Assembly (NCBI GenBank): GCA_964570765.1
Contig: CAZMZF010000005.1
Location: 57,888-121,887, forward strand
Origin: CAZMZF01 sp964570765
GTDB lineage: Bacteria; Zixibacteria; MSB-5A5; RBG-16-43-9
Direction: 5' to 3'
Length of the DNA: 64,000 nucleotides
Part shown: positions 1 to 7,989 of the stretch, piece by piece
Layout: each line of letters begins with the position of its first letter
Position numbering within the stretch: the first letter of the stretch is position 1
Made by a program: the position numbers and the translations under genes
The notes under the pieces: model-generated
The model's input: the letters and a program-made list of their open reading frames with translations, nothing else
Database searches by the model: none
Told to the model about the DNA's origin: nothing

Positions 1-1245
1 CAGCTTATTTATTCTTTCTCCGGATTAAATCCTTTGGGTTATCATCTGACTGGATTAATTTTCCATTTATTAAACGCCCTTATTTTCTATACTCTGCTCT
101 TGAAATTTACCTCCAATCATCAAATCTCGTTTATCTCTGCGTTGATTTTCGTTTCCTGTTTTGCTCAGGAAGAAGCTCTTTTCTGGATTTCTGCTATTTC
201 CAGTTCGATGGTTACTTTCTTTTACCTCTGTTCGGTCTGGTCTTTCTGGACTTATCTGGAGAATAAAAAGATTGGATTTTATATTATTTCCTTTTTGTTA
301 TCCGGGCTGGCTTTACTTTCTAAAGAGGATGGGGTTACTATTTTCTTGGCAATGTTTTTATTGGTTTACTTCAAAACTTCAGGGGAGGTTTTATTTAAAC
401 TCAAGAAAGGTTTCAAGTATGCTTTACCCTTTTTAGGATTGTCCATTTTATACTTAATAATAAGATATTTGACTGTGCCAGATAATATAATGTCTAAGTT
501 TTTAACTTTTAATCCGGTGGTAATAATTAAGAATATCTGTTATTTTGGAATAAGCTTACTTTTTCCGGTAAGATTTTTCTTTGACTTAGTTGGTTTTCAG
601 GTGCATTCCTATTTGAATAATATAATTCGATTAAGATTAAATAATTTCTGGGTGATATTGATTTTGATAATAATAAGTTTGATTTTCCTTTTATCATTTC
701 TCTATTTTAGGAGAAAGAGAATTTCTGGCTTTAAGTTGGGATGGGGGTTGTTTATAATTGGGATTCTGCCTTATCTTCTGGTTAACGGAAATGGGCAACG
801 CTTTCTTTATTTTTCTTCTTTGGGATTCTCTCTGATCTTGGCGAGTTTGCTCCTTTATATTTCAAACAAAGTAAAGAAGATCAAAGTGTTAAATCTGGTA
901 GTCGTGCTTATCCTGATTTTTAATGGGGCAATTCTTTATGAGCGAAGTAACTGGTGGAGAAAAGCTGGAAGAGTCTGCCAGGAGATTATTGATAAGGCGG
1001 GAAAGATAGTTTCGTCTGCTCCTGAGAGTTCAAAAATTTATTTTGCTAACCTCCCCCAGAGGATAAACGGAGCCTATACCTTTCACACTGGTTTTGAAGA
1101 AGCTATTTATCTTTTTTATCCTGAGGATAAAGTAAAAGTTTATGATTTGGGACAGTTTAAAGAAGACGAACTTGAAGTTATGAGGAATAGTTTTAAGGAT
1201 AATATCTATATTTTCAAGAAAGGAAAGTTTGAGAGGGTATTTTAA
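1..1245 (+). CDS. Polytopic membrane protein, glycosyltransferase-like (5' truncated)
   Basis: The frame is open to the left edge of the window, so this is the C-terminal part of a longer protein; the first 11 codons before the TTG at 34 read on in frame. The visible part is about 414 residues with many hydrophobic segments. An N-P-L-G-Y-H-L-T motif followed by a hydrophobic helix, and later L-L-S-K-E-D-G, are typical of polytopic GT-C-like/TMTC-type proteins with dolichyl- or polyprenyl-linked sugar chemistry. The last 100 residues are soluble. The substrate cannot be told from sequence. A hairpin with a T-run follows the stop codon. Confidence 0.7.
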   Translation, partial: QLIYSFSGLNPLGYHLTGLIFHLLNALIFYTLLLKFTSNHQISFISALIFVSCFAQEEALFWISAISSSMVTFFYLCSVWSFWTYLENKKIGFYIISFLLSGLALLSKEDGVTIFLAMFLLVYFKTSGEVLFKLKKGFKYALPFLGLSILYLIIRYLTVPDNIMSKFLTFNPVVIIKNICYFGISLLFPVRFFFDLVGFQVHSYLNNIIRLRLNNFWVILILIIISLIFLLSFLYFRRKRISGFKLGWGLFIIGILPYLLVNGNGQRFLYFSSLGFSLILASLLLYISNKVKKIKVLNLVVVLILIFNGAILYERSNWWRKAGRVCQEIIDKAGKIVSSAPESSKIYFANLPQRINGAYTFHTGFEEAIYLFYPEDKVKVYDLGQFKEDELEVMRNSFKDNIYIFKKGKFERVF

Positions 1246-1246
1246 T

Positions 1247-1290
1247 TGTAGGGGCAGGTTTAAAACCTACCCCTGCAAGTTTTTTTCCTT
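1247..1290 (+). terminator. Hairpin plus T-run after the membrane protein gene
   Basis: An inverted repeat at 1247-1277 (arms GTAGGGGCAGGTTT and its near complement) is followed by a seven-T run. It could act as an intrinsic terminator. The arms belong to the dispersed GTAGGGG...CCCCTAC palindrome family, so it is equally a repeat copy that happens to end the gene. Confidence 0.55.
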
Positions 1291-1348
1291 GAGCAAAAAA
1301 TTAATTTACACAATTTAGTAAAAACTAACGCTCGCTTTTAATTTAAAA

Positions 1349-1377
1349 TTGACTTTTAGAGATTTTTGTATTATATA
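1349..1377 (+). promoter_or_regulatory. Candidate sigma-70-type promoter upstream of the glutamine synthetase pair
   Basis: TTGACT at 1349-1354, a 17-base spacer and TATATA at 1372-1377 lie in an A+T-rich stretch about 200 bases ahead of the first glutamine synthetase. The long leader contains a REP-like palindrome (1467-1493) and a second palindrome (1518-1540). Confidence 0.45.
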
Positions 1378-1466
1378 GTTGTTTTAAATTGAACTTAAAG
1401 AAGTAAGGTAGTTCAGTTTTTTTATTATTAAAAAGGTTGATTGTTTAAGAATATAAACGAGGTGAT

Positions 1467-1540
1467 GTGTCCGTCGGGTCCCCTGACCCGACGTTAGAAG
1501 TAGAAAAGAAGTTTACTTGCCAAAGGCGGATGGCAAGCAC
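1467..1540 (+). repeat. Two REP-like palindromes in the glutamine synthetase leader
   Basis: The first palindrome (CGTCGGGTC-CCCT-GACCCGACG, 1472-1493) is preceded by GTGTC. The second (TTGCC...GGCAAGCAC, 1518-1540) is a shorter relative in the opposite orientation. Both match the REP-like family found around the RAYT gene at 6641. They create a false in-frame GTG start at 1467. Confidence 0.8.
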
Positions 1541-1577
1541 AGGTTTATTCAGTATATTTGTTTTTGAGGAGGTTAAA

Positions 1578-3014
1578 TTGTTTAAGAGTATAAGAGAGGT
1601 TTTTGCTTTTGCCAGGAAAGAAAAGATCGAGATGATAGACTTGAAATATAGCGACCTTTTTGGCAAATGGCATCACTTATCCTTACCCGTAAGCCAGTTG
1701 AATCGGAAGATGTTTGCATCCGGAGTTCCCTATGATGGTTCCAGCACTCCAGGGTTCAAATCCTTAGAGTCTGGAGATATGGTTTTGTTGCCGGATTTAT
1801 CCACCGCTCAACTTGACCCTTTCTGGGAGGTACCAACTTTGAGCTTTATCTGTAGTTCGGCTGAAGCTGATAACATGAGCTTATTTCCCAGAGAACCCAG
1901 GTATATTGTCCAAAAGGCCCAGAGGTATCTTCTGAGAAGCGGGATAGCGGATAAAAGTTTATGGGGACCGGAATTTGAGTTTTATATATTCGACAGTGTA
2001 AGTTGTAAGAACGATATTAATATGGCATCTTATATCATAGATTCCAACGAGGCGGACTGGAACTCAGGTTTGATGGTGGGTAAAAATTTGGGACATAAAA
2101 TTCCTCCGCATGGTGGGTATGAAGCTATTCCTCCCTTAGATGACCTTTTTAACGTGCGTTCTGAAATGGTTAAACTGATCGAGGAAAGCGGGATAAAGAT
2201 AAGGTATCATCACCATGAGGTAGGAGGTCCCGGACAATCCGAGATAGAGATTATATTGGATGATCTCATCCGAATCGGGGATATAAGTATGTGGATCAAA
2301 TATTTGATCAAAATGGTAGCCAAAAAGCATAATCACACCGTTACCTTTATGCCTAAGCCTCTATATAATGAAGCCGGGAACGGGATGCATTTTCATCAAC
2401 ATCTTTTTAAAAAAGGAAAGCCATTATTCTACGATAAAAATGGATATGGAGGCTTAAGTAAGTTAGCTTTGTATTATATTGGTGGACTTTTGACTCATGG
2501 ACCTGCTCTTTTAGCCTTCACCAATCCCAGTACCAATTCCTATAAAAGATTAGTCCCGGGATTTGAAGCCCCAGTCAAGCTTTTCTTCTCCTTAGCCAAT
2601 CGCAGTGCAGCGATCAGGATACCAAAATATGCCTATAATGATTCGATGGAGAAGAGAATTGAGTTTCGTCCGGCAGATGCTTCCTGTAATGTTTACTTAG
2701 CGGTTGTGGCTCAACTTTTAGCGGGCCTGGATGGGATAAAAAAGAAGATCGACCCGACCAAAGCTGGCTTTGGTCCAATAGATAAGAATATCTTTCTTCT
2801 ACCATCAAAAGAAAAAGCCAGGATAAAAAGTTTACCTTCATCTTTAAAAGAGGCTTTAGATGCATTAACCAAGGATTGCGATTTTCTCCTTTCCACCGGA
2901 GTTTTTAGCGAGGACTTATTGGAAACTTGGATAGATTATAAATTAAATCGTGAATATAACGAGGTAAGAAACAGGCCTCATCCTTATGAGATCAGTCTGT
3001 ATTATGATGTATAA
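1578..3014 (+). CDS. glnA: Type I glutamine synthetase (first of a tandem pair)
   Basis: The enzyme condenses glutamate, ammonia and ATP to glutamine in the cytoplasm. Family motifs are present: G-P-E-F-E-F, N-G-M-H-F-H-Q, N-S-Y-K-R-L-V-P-G-F-E-A-P, N-R-S-A-A-I-R-I-P and the R-P-A-D-A-S-C-N loop. The TTG at 1578 is preferred because GAGGAGG lies just upstream; the in-frame GTG at 1467 lies in a repeat, and the extra 37 residues look non-native. The protein is 478 residues. Its C-terminus (R-P-H-P-Y-E...L-Y-Y-D-V) is of the GSI-beta kind, but where GSI-beta carries the adenylylated tyrosine (N-L-Y-D-L-P) this protein has N-I-F-L-L-P, so adenylylation control is unlikely. The second synthetase starts 26 bases after the stop. 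Confidence 0.92.
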   Translation: MFKSIREVFAFARKEKIEMIDLKYSDLFGKWHHLSLPVSQLNRKMFASGVPYDGSSTPGFKSLESGDMVLLPDLSTAQLDPFWEVPTLSFICSSAEADNMSLFPREPRYIVQKAQRYLLRSGIADKSLWGPEFEFYIFDSVSCKNDINMASYIIDSNEADWNSGLMVGKNLGHKIPPHGGYEAIPPLDDLFNVRSEMVKLIEESGIKIRYHHHEVGGPGQSEIEIILDDLIRIGDISMWIKYLIKMVAKKHNHTVTFMPKPLYNEAGNGMHFHQHLFKKGKPLFYDKNGYGGLSKLALYYIGGLLTHGPALLAFTNPSTNSYKRLVPGFEAPVKLFFSLANRSAAIRIPKYAYNDSMEKRIEFRPADASCNVYLAVVAQLLAGLDGIKKKIDPTKAGFGPIDKNIFLLPSKEKARIKSLPSSLKEALDALTKDCDFLLSTGVFSEDLLETWIDYKLNREYNEVRNRPHPYEISLYYDV

Positions 3015-3040
3015 ATTTGAAAATAAAGGAGGAAAATAAA

Positions 3041-4366
3041 TTGAAGACCAAACAGGAAGTTTTAGAATTAATAGAAGAGAATAAGGTCAATTATATCCGG
3101 CTCTGGTTTTCCGATATCTTAGGAGCTTTAAAGGGGATGTCAGTTACTACCAGAGAGATAGAGCAGATTATGGAAGAAGGGCAGGGCTTTGATGGCTCCT
3201 CGGTAGAAGGGTTTGTGAGGATAGAGGAAAGCGATTTAGTAGCTATGCCTGACCCTCAGACCTTCAGGATACTTCCCTGGACTGTAAATGAAGAGAAAGT
3301 TGGTTTGATGATCTGTGATGTTTTGAAACCGGATGGATCCCCATTTGCTGGTGATAGTCGAAATGTTCTAAAAAGGATTTTAGAGAAGATAAAAGAGAAA
3401 GGGTGGACCTTCTATTGTGGTCCGGAGATGGAATATTTCTATTTCCCTTCCAAGGATAAACCTGAGCCAATTGACGAGGGTGGGTATTTTGACTATAGTA
3501 CAGTAAGTCCTGGAACCAGGATGAGGAAATCTGCTGCTACTGCTTTGGAGAAGATGGGAATACAGGTAGAATGCACTCATCATGAGGTAGCACCATCCCA
3601 GCACGAGATCGACCTGAGGTATCAGGAAGCCTTGATAATGGCTGATTTTGTGATGTTCTATCGATTAGTAGTTAAAGAGTTGGCTTTAAGGGATGGTTAT
3701 TATGCTACCTTTATGCCTAAGCCCTTATTCGGACAGAACGGTTCAGGGATGCATACTCATCAGTCTATATTTGAAGGGGAGAGGAATATCTTCTTCGACC
3801 CGAACGAGAAGAAGTATTATCTATCTGCTACAGCCAAACATTATATCGCCGGGATTTTTAAACATATCCGGGAGATTACCTTAGTCTTAAGCCAATGGGT
3901 TAACTCTTATAAGAGGCTTGTTCCAGGATATGAAGCGCCAGTCTATATCTCCTGGGGGACGCGCAATCGCTCAGCTTTAGTAAGGATACCTGAATACAAA
4001 CCCGGTAAGGAGAAAGCTACCCGAATTGAGCTGCGTTCAGCTGACCCTTCTTGCAATCCTTATTTAGTCTTTGCCCTGATGCTTGCTTCGGGCTTAAAAG
4101 GGGTTGAGGAAAAATTAGAGCTTCTCCCTCCAGTAGAAAAGGATATCTTCCATATGTCAGAGGAGGAAAGGGAAAAATACAAAATTGGCTGTTTGCCTGG
4201 AACCTTAGAAGAAGCTATCTGCGAATTTGAAAAAAGTGAGTTAGCTAAGGAGACCTTAGGTGAGCATATTTTCGAGTCTCTTATTGCCAACAAAAAAGTG
4301 GAATGGGATGATTACCGGGTGCATGTGAGCCAGTATGAGATAGATAAGTATCTACCGATTTTGTGA
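3041..4366 (+). CDS. glnA: Type I glutamine synthetase (second copy)
   Basis: A 442-residue synthetase in the same transcript as its upstream paralogue. The TTG at 3041 follows AAAGGAGG at ideal spacing; the in-frame extension to 3017 would lack a ribosome site. Motifs: F-D-G-S-S-V-E-G near residue 50, G-P-E-M-E-Y-F near 125, G-M-H-T-H-Q-S near 230, N-S-Y-K-R-L-V-P-G-Y-E-A-P and the R-S-A-D-P-S-C-N loop. It lacks the GSI-beta C-terminal R-P-H-P-Y signature and looks GSI-alpha-like, probably feedback-regulated. The two copies are clearly divergent, so this is not a recent duplication; one may act on another amine or be regulatory. Confidence 0.92.
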   Translation: MKTKQEVLELIEENKVNYIRLWFSDILGALKGMSVTTREIEQIMEEGQGFDGSSVEGFVRIEESDLVAMPDPQTFRILPWTVNEEKVGLMICDVLKPDGSPFAGDSRNVLKRILEKIKEKGWTFYCGPEMEYFYFPSKDKPEPIDEGGYFDYSTVSPGTRMRKSAATALEKMGIQVECTHHEVAPSQHEIDLRYQEALIMADFVMFYRLVVKELALRDGYYATFMPKPLFGQNGSGMHTHQSIFEGERNIFFDPNEKKYYLSATAKHYIAGIFKHIREITLVLSQWVNSYKRLVPGYEAPVYISWGTRNRSALVRIPEYKPGKEKATRIELRSADPSCNPYLVFALMLASGLKGVEEKLELLPPVEKDIFHMSEEEREKYKIGCLPGTLEEAICEFEKSELAKETLGEHIFESLIANKKVEWDDYRVHVSQYEIDKYLPIL

Positions 4367-4735
4367 GGTTAAATAAGAGTCGTGATAACAGGGTTCGAGG
4401 TGGTGTATATTGACTGATATGTCATTCTGACCCCGCTTTTAGCGGGGGAAGAATCTGTTTCTTAATGTTTCAGATGCTTCGCTTCGCCCAGCATGACACC
4501 ATTACCAATGTGCCTGTTGGTTCCCCTGACCCTATGATGTACCATCGTAGCGCGAGGCCGTCAATGTCTTGAGACTTTCAGAAGGGCGGGAGGGGACAAG
4601 CCCCTCCCCTACGGAAAAAAATCAGTTTGTAGGGGAGCCCTTTATGGGCTCCCGAAGAACGGAAGAGGACCCAGTTAAAGTGGGATTTTGCAAAACTCGT
4701 TAAACCCTTTACGAAAGACAAAATAGATAGGCGAT
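4367..4735 (+). repeat. Gene-free spacer filled with several palindromic repeats
   Basis: No credible gene is seen. The spacer holds a GTCATTCTGA...AGCATGAC element (4421-4497) of a type repeated near 26210, 30540 and 33000. It also holds a degenerate REP-like copy (4511-4539), a G+C-rich inverted repeat (4589-4613) and a GTAGGGGAGCCC...GGGCTCCC hairpin (4630-4655). The spacer separates the glutamine synthetases from the unknown gene at 4736. Confidence 0.7.
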
Positions 4736-5260
4736 ATGGTCATTCCAAATATAGAAGAAATTATAAAGGGTTGTGACGAATTTATAAGACATGAGAAGCG
4801 TGATGCTATGTATGAAGTAGCAACATTTCTCGTAAACTATTTTTGGGGAAACCCTTCAAAAATGACAGATGGATTAGGGGCATTATTACTTACTTGGAAT
4901 CAAGCATTTTATAGATATGGATCTTTTGATTTCGATAAACTTGAGAAATGCATAGTTGAGAACTTCCAGAAGATTGAGACTTTTAGAAATAGAGATATCT
5001 CCAGCTTGTCACACTCTGACGATGGTGATATAAAAGTGTTATTTAATAAATTTCTGGAAGCTCTTCAAATTAATACTGGCAATAAGAAAGGAAACAAAAG
5101 TCCAGTCGCGGTAGCTAAAGCTTTACATCTTTTAGCCCCTAATTTCTTCCCCCTGTGGGATGATAAAATTGCACGAGCCTACAGATGTTACTATAACGAA
5201 AATCCTGTAGATAAATATATTTCATTTTGTAATAAGATAAAAATTATGGCAGTTCAGTAA
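4736..5260 (+). CDS. Hypothetical protein, 174 residues
   Basis: I do not recognise the family with certainty. The protein is soluble, without signal or membrane segments. The middle and C-terminal part, with S-P-V-A-V-A-K-A-L-H-L-L-A-P and F-F-P-L-W-D-D-K-I-A near residues 125-150, resembles uncharacterised proteins that continue further, so the C-terminus may be shortened. The ATG at 4736 has only a weak upstream purine run. Codon use is A+T-rich like its neighbours. It stands alone between a repeat-filled spacer and the flavodiiron protein. Confidence 0.6.
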   Translation: MVIPNIEEIIKGCDEFIRHEKRDAMYEVATFLVNYFWGNPSKMTDGLGALLLTWNQAFYRYGSFDFDKLEKCIVENFQKIETFRNRDISSLSHSDDGDIKVLFNKFLEALQINTGNKKGNKSPVAVAKALHLLAPNFFPLWDDKIARAYRCYYNENPVDKYISFCNKIKIMAVQ

Positions 5261-5303
5261 GGGTCGCACTACGAAAAGAAAATTTGATATTTATGAGGTG
5301 ATA

Positions 5304-6500
5304 ATGAAGCCGGTAAAATTAACTGAAGGTGTCTACTGGGTGGGGGCGGTGGATTGGGATGCAAGATATTTTCACGGGCACACTTTTTCGACTCATCTCG
5401 GGACGACTTATAATGCTTATCTGGTTATAGATGAGAAAATCGCCTTGGTGGATACAGTTTTTGCTCCCTTTGCAGAGGAGATGATTGAAAGAATAAGGCA
5501 GATTATTGACCCGCAGAAGATAGATTATGTTATAGCTAATCATGTTGAAGTTGACCATTCAGGTTCGCTCCCGAAAATAATGAGCCTGGTACCCAACGCT
5601 AAATTGGTTTGTAATGTCAGATGCAAAGAAGGGTTGCTCAAACATTATTTTACAAACTGGGATTTTCAGATAGTCAAGACCGGGGATAAAATAAGTTTAG
5701 GCAAAAAGAGCTTGAGCTTTCTTGAGGCGCCGATGCTTCACTGGCCGGATAGTATGTTCACCTATATCGAAGAAGACCAGCTTCTTTTGCCCAACGATGC
5801 TTTCGGCCAGCATCTGGCATCTTCAGAAAGATTTGAGGATGAGATCGAAGAGTGCAGGATTATGGATGAAGCAGAAAAATATTATGCTAATATCCTGATG
5901 CCTTTGGGGTCTATTGTTGTAAAGAAGATTGAAGAAATACTAAAATTGGGCTGGAAAATAAAGATTATTGGTCCCAGTCATGGTTTAATCTGGAGAAAAA
6001 ATCCACAAAAAATAATAGATTCCTACCTCAAATGGGGAAGAGGAGAAACTAAAGAAAAGGTAATAATCGTTTTCGATTCGATGTATGATTCTACCGGGAA
6101 AATGGCTCGAGCTATAGCAGAAGGGATAAAAGAAGAAAAAGTTGAAGTGAGGATTTATAAACTTTCTGTTTCAGATAGAAGTGATGTTATAAAAGAGATT
6201 TTAGAGGTTAAAGGTCTTTTAGTGGGTTCATCTACCGTAGATAATGATATGCTTCCGGATGTATTTACTTTATTAGGTAGCTTAAAAGGGCTGAAACCTA
6301 AAAATAAAATCGGAGGAGCTTTTGGCTCTTTTGGCTGGTCAGGCGGAGCGGTGAAAAATATCGAGACAATGCTTCAGGAAACAAAAATCGAGATCTTTGA
6401 ACCGGGGATTTCTTTTAAATTTGTGCCAACCGAAGAGGAATTGAATAGATGTTTTGAATTTGGGAGAAGATTTGCACAGAGGATGAAGGTGAATTCGTAG
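5304..6500 (+). CDS. Flavodiiron protein (FprA/A-type flavoprotein)
   Basis: A cytoplasmic flavodiiron protein of about 398 residues that reduces oxygen and/or nitric oxide using electrons from rubredoxin or F420. The N-terminal beta-lactamase-like domain carries the diiron ligands: H-x-E-x-D-H at residues 80-85 (N-H-V-E-V-D-H-S-G), a histidine in M-L-H-W-P-D, an aspartate in P-N-D-A-F-G and a histidine in G-P-S-H-G. The C-terminal flavodoxin domain starts near residue 250 (F-D-S-M-Y-D-S-T-G-K-M) and binds FMN. The ATG at 5304 follows TGAGGTG; a GTG two codons earlier overlaps that site and is less likely. No rubredoxin gene is adjacent. It suggests an anaerobe coping with oxygen. Confidence 0.93.
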   Translation: MKPVKLTEGVYWVGAVDWDARYFHGHTFSTHLGTTYNAYLVIDEKIALVDTVFAPFAEEMIERIRQIIDPQKIDYVIANHVEVDHSGSLPKIMSLVPNAKLVCNVRCKEGLLKHYFTNWDFQIVKTGDKISLGKKSLSFLEAPMLHWPDSMFTYIEEDQLLLPNDAFGQHLASSERFEDEIEECRIMDEAEKYYANILMPLGSIVVKKIEEILKLGWKIKIIGPSHGLIWRKNPQKIIDSYLKWGRGETKEKVIIVFDSMYDSTGKMARAIAEGIKEEKVEVRIYKLSVSDRSDVIKEILEVKGLLVGSSTVDNDMLPDVFTLLGSLKGLKPKNKIGGAFGSFGWSGGAVKNIETMLQETKIEIFEPGISFKFVPTEEELNRCFEFGRRFAQRMKVNS

Positions 6501-6510
6501 AGTATACGGT

Positions 6511-6630
6511 GCCCGTCGGGTCCCCTGACCCGACGGGAAGAATTTGACCTGTAAGGTCAGGGGATCTTGCAGACACAGGGTAGAGTAAAGAAATTTTACA
6601 TGTGCCCGTTAGGTCCCCTGACCTAACGGG
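6511..6630 (+). repeat. Three REP-like palindromes left of the RAYT gene
   Basis: The copies lie at 6512-6537 (perfect-looking CCCGTCGGGTC-CCCT-GACCCGACGGG), 6546-6577 (divergent) and 6605-6630 (CCCGTTAGGTC-CCCT-GACCTAACGGG). The first and third are preceded by GTG, giving a conserved GTGC tag next to the stem. Differences between copies are compensated in both arms, which argues that the hairpin is under selection. Confidence 0.85.
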
Positions 6631-6640
6631 TGGAAATTCT

Positions 6641-7195
6641 ATGCTTTTAAGAGGCAGGAAATATTTCGAGGGTAACAGTTATTTTATTACAACGAGTGTT
6701 AATAAATTTGTTAAGATTTTCAAAAAGATAAAGTATGTTTATATAATTTTAGAAAATATTAACTTCTATAAAGAAAAATATGGTTTTAAATTGATAGCCT
6801 ATGTGATTATGCCAGATCATATTCACATGTTGATTTATCCTGATCAAGGTAGAGTAAAAGAAATTTCTAAATTTATAGAAGACTTTAAGAAATTTACAGC
6901 TAGAAAATTGTGTGAGCAGATGAAGAAAGACAAGAGAATAAATTGGTTAAGGTTATTTAGATTAGAAGAACCCAAGAAAAAGAATTGGGAATATCAAATC
7001 TGGCAACAGGGGTATGATGATTTAGGTGTTTATAGTCCTAAGATTTTGAGAACGAAAATAAATTATATTCACAATAATCCAGTTAGAAAAGGATTGGTGG
7101 AAAAACCTGAAGATTATTTATACTCAAGTGCGAGGAATTATATATTAAATGATCATTCGGTGATTAAGGTTGATACGGAGTTGTTAAATTTTTAA
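6641..7195 (+). CDS. REP-associated tyrosine transposase (RAYT, Y1/IS200-like)
   Basis: A single-strand-DNA HUH endonuclease of the Y1 transposase superfamily, 184 residues. The HUH motif is seen as V-I-M-P-D-H-I-H-M-L-I near residue 65, and the RAYT-type region Q-I-W-Q-Q-G-Y-D-D near 130 supplies a candidate catalytic tyrosine. Family signatures at the C-terminus are Y-I-H-N-N-P-V-R-K-G-L and Y-S-S-A-R-N-Y. The ATG at 6641 is chosen; the GTG at 6602 is part of a palindrome. REP-like palindromes flank the gene on both sides, the classic RAYT/REP arrangement. RAYTs usually move REP sequences rather than act as full insertion sequences. The gene is intact. Confidence 0.9.
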   Translation: MLLRGRKYFEGNSYFITTSVNKFVKIFKKIKYVYIILENINFYKEKYGFKLIAYVIMPDHIHMLIYPDQGRVKEISKFIEDFKKFTARKLCEQMKKDKRINWLRLFRLEEPKKKNWEYQIWQQGYDDLGVYSPKILRTKINYIHNNPVRKGLVEKPEDYLYSSARNYILNDHSVIKVDTELLNF

Positions 7196-7203
7196 GAATT
7201 TTA

Positions 7204-7287
7204 GCCTGCCAGGTCAGGGGACCTGGCAGGCACAGTTTGGTAGGCATTATAGATATTTCGTGACCGTCGGGTCCCCCGACCCGACGG
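7204..7287 (+). repeat. Two REP-like palindromes right of the RAYT gene
   Basis: One copy at 7204-7233 ends in GGCAC and points toward the gene (GTGC tag on the minus strand); another at 7264-7287 has GTGAC before the stem. With the copies at 6511-6630 they bracket the RAYT gene, the innermost pair lying in opposite orientation. Confidence 0.85.
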
Positions 7288-7315
7288 AATAAATGAATAA
7301 GGAGAATTTGGAGAA

Positions 7316-7942
7316 ATGAAAAAGTTGAACTTGGCGGTTCTGGCTTCGGGGGGGGGGACTAATCTACAAGGATTGATTGATGCCATAGAAAAAGGAGAGT
7401 TATACGCGGAGATTAAAATAGTTATCAGCAATAACAGCAAAGCCTTTGCCTTAGAGAGAGCTAAAAATCATAATATCCCGACTTTACATCTGAGTCATAA
7501 ACAGTTTGCCACAGCGGAAGAGTTCGACCAGAGGCTGCTTGAAGTTTTAAAAGAAAATCAAATTGATATGGTGGTTTTAGCCGGGTATATGAAAATACTT
7601 TCTCCTGTAATTATCCGGGCATATAAAAATAGAATCCTGAATATTCATCCGGCACTACTTCCTCATTTTGGGGGACCAGGAATGTATGGCATTCACGTGC
7701 ACGAGGCGGTGATAAAATCGGGAGTTAAAATCACCGGGGTTACAGTTCATATCGTGGATGAGGTCTATGACCATGGTGCAATTGTAATACAAAAGCCAGT
7801 GGAAGTCAAAGATGATGATACTCCAGAGACTTTAGCTGAAAGAGTCCTTAAAATAGAACATCAAGTCTATAAAGAGGCGATTCAACTTTTTGCTGAAAGC
7901 AGAGTAGAGGTAAAAGATAATCGTGTTTATATCAAGATATAA
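7316..7942 (+). CDS. purN: Phosphoribosylglycinamide formyltransferase
   Basis: PurN transfers a formyl group from 10-formyl-tetrahydrofolate to GAR in de novo purine synthesis. It has 208 residues, the normal length. The phosphate-binding loop A-S-G-G-G-T-N-L-Q is at residues 11-19. The catalytic set is N-I-H-P-A-L-L-P (Asn and His) near residue 105 and the aspartate in H-I-V-D-E-V-Y-D-H near 143. A run of ten G (7348-7357) encodes the glycine loop and is a possible slippage site. It begins a purN-purC-purH group; other pur genes are not in the window. Confidence 0.95.
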   Translation: MKKLNLAVLASGGGTNLQGLIDAIEKGELYAEIKIVISNNSKAFALERAKNHNIPTLHLSHKQFATAEEFDQRLLEVLKENQIDMVVLAGYMKILSPVIIRAYKNRILNIHPALLPHFGGPGMYGIHVHEAVIKSGVKITGVTVHIVDEVYDHGAIVIQKPVEVKDDDTPETLAERVLKIEHQVYKEAIQLFAESRVEVKDNRVYIKI

Positions 7943-7989
7943 AATAAGTTACAGCAGACTCCTTAATCTTTAACTTTAATGGAAATAAA

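Noticed and set aside
1467..1577. N-terminal extension of the first glutamine synthetase from GTG 1467
   Set aside because: The extra 37 codons read through two palindromic repeats and lack a ribosome site; TTG 1578 has GAGGAGG upstream and begins the conserved protein.
6546..7287. Palindromes around the RAYT gene as the ends of a conventional insertion sequence
   Set aside because: Copies occur singly all over the window without the transposase, which fits a REP/RAYT system better than an IS with fixed ends.
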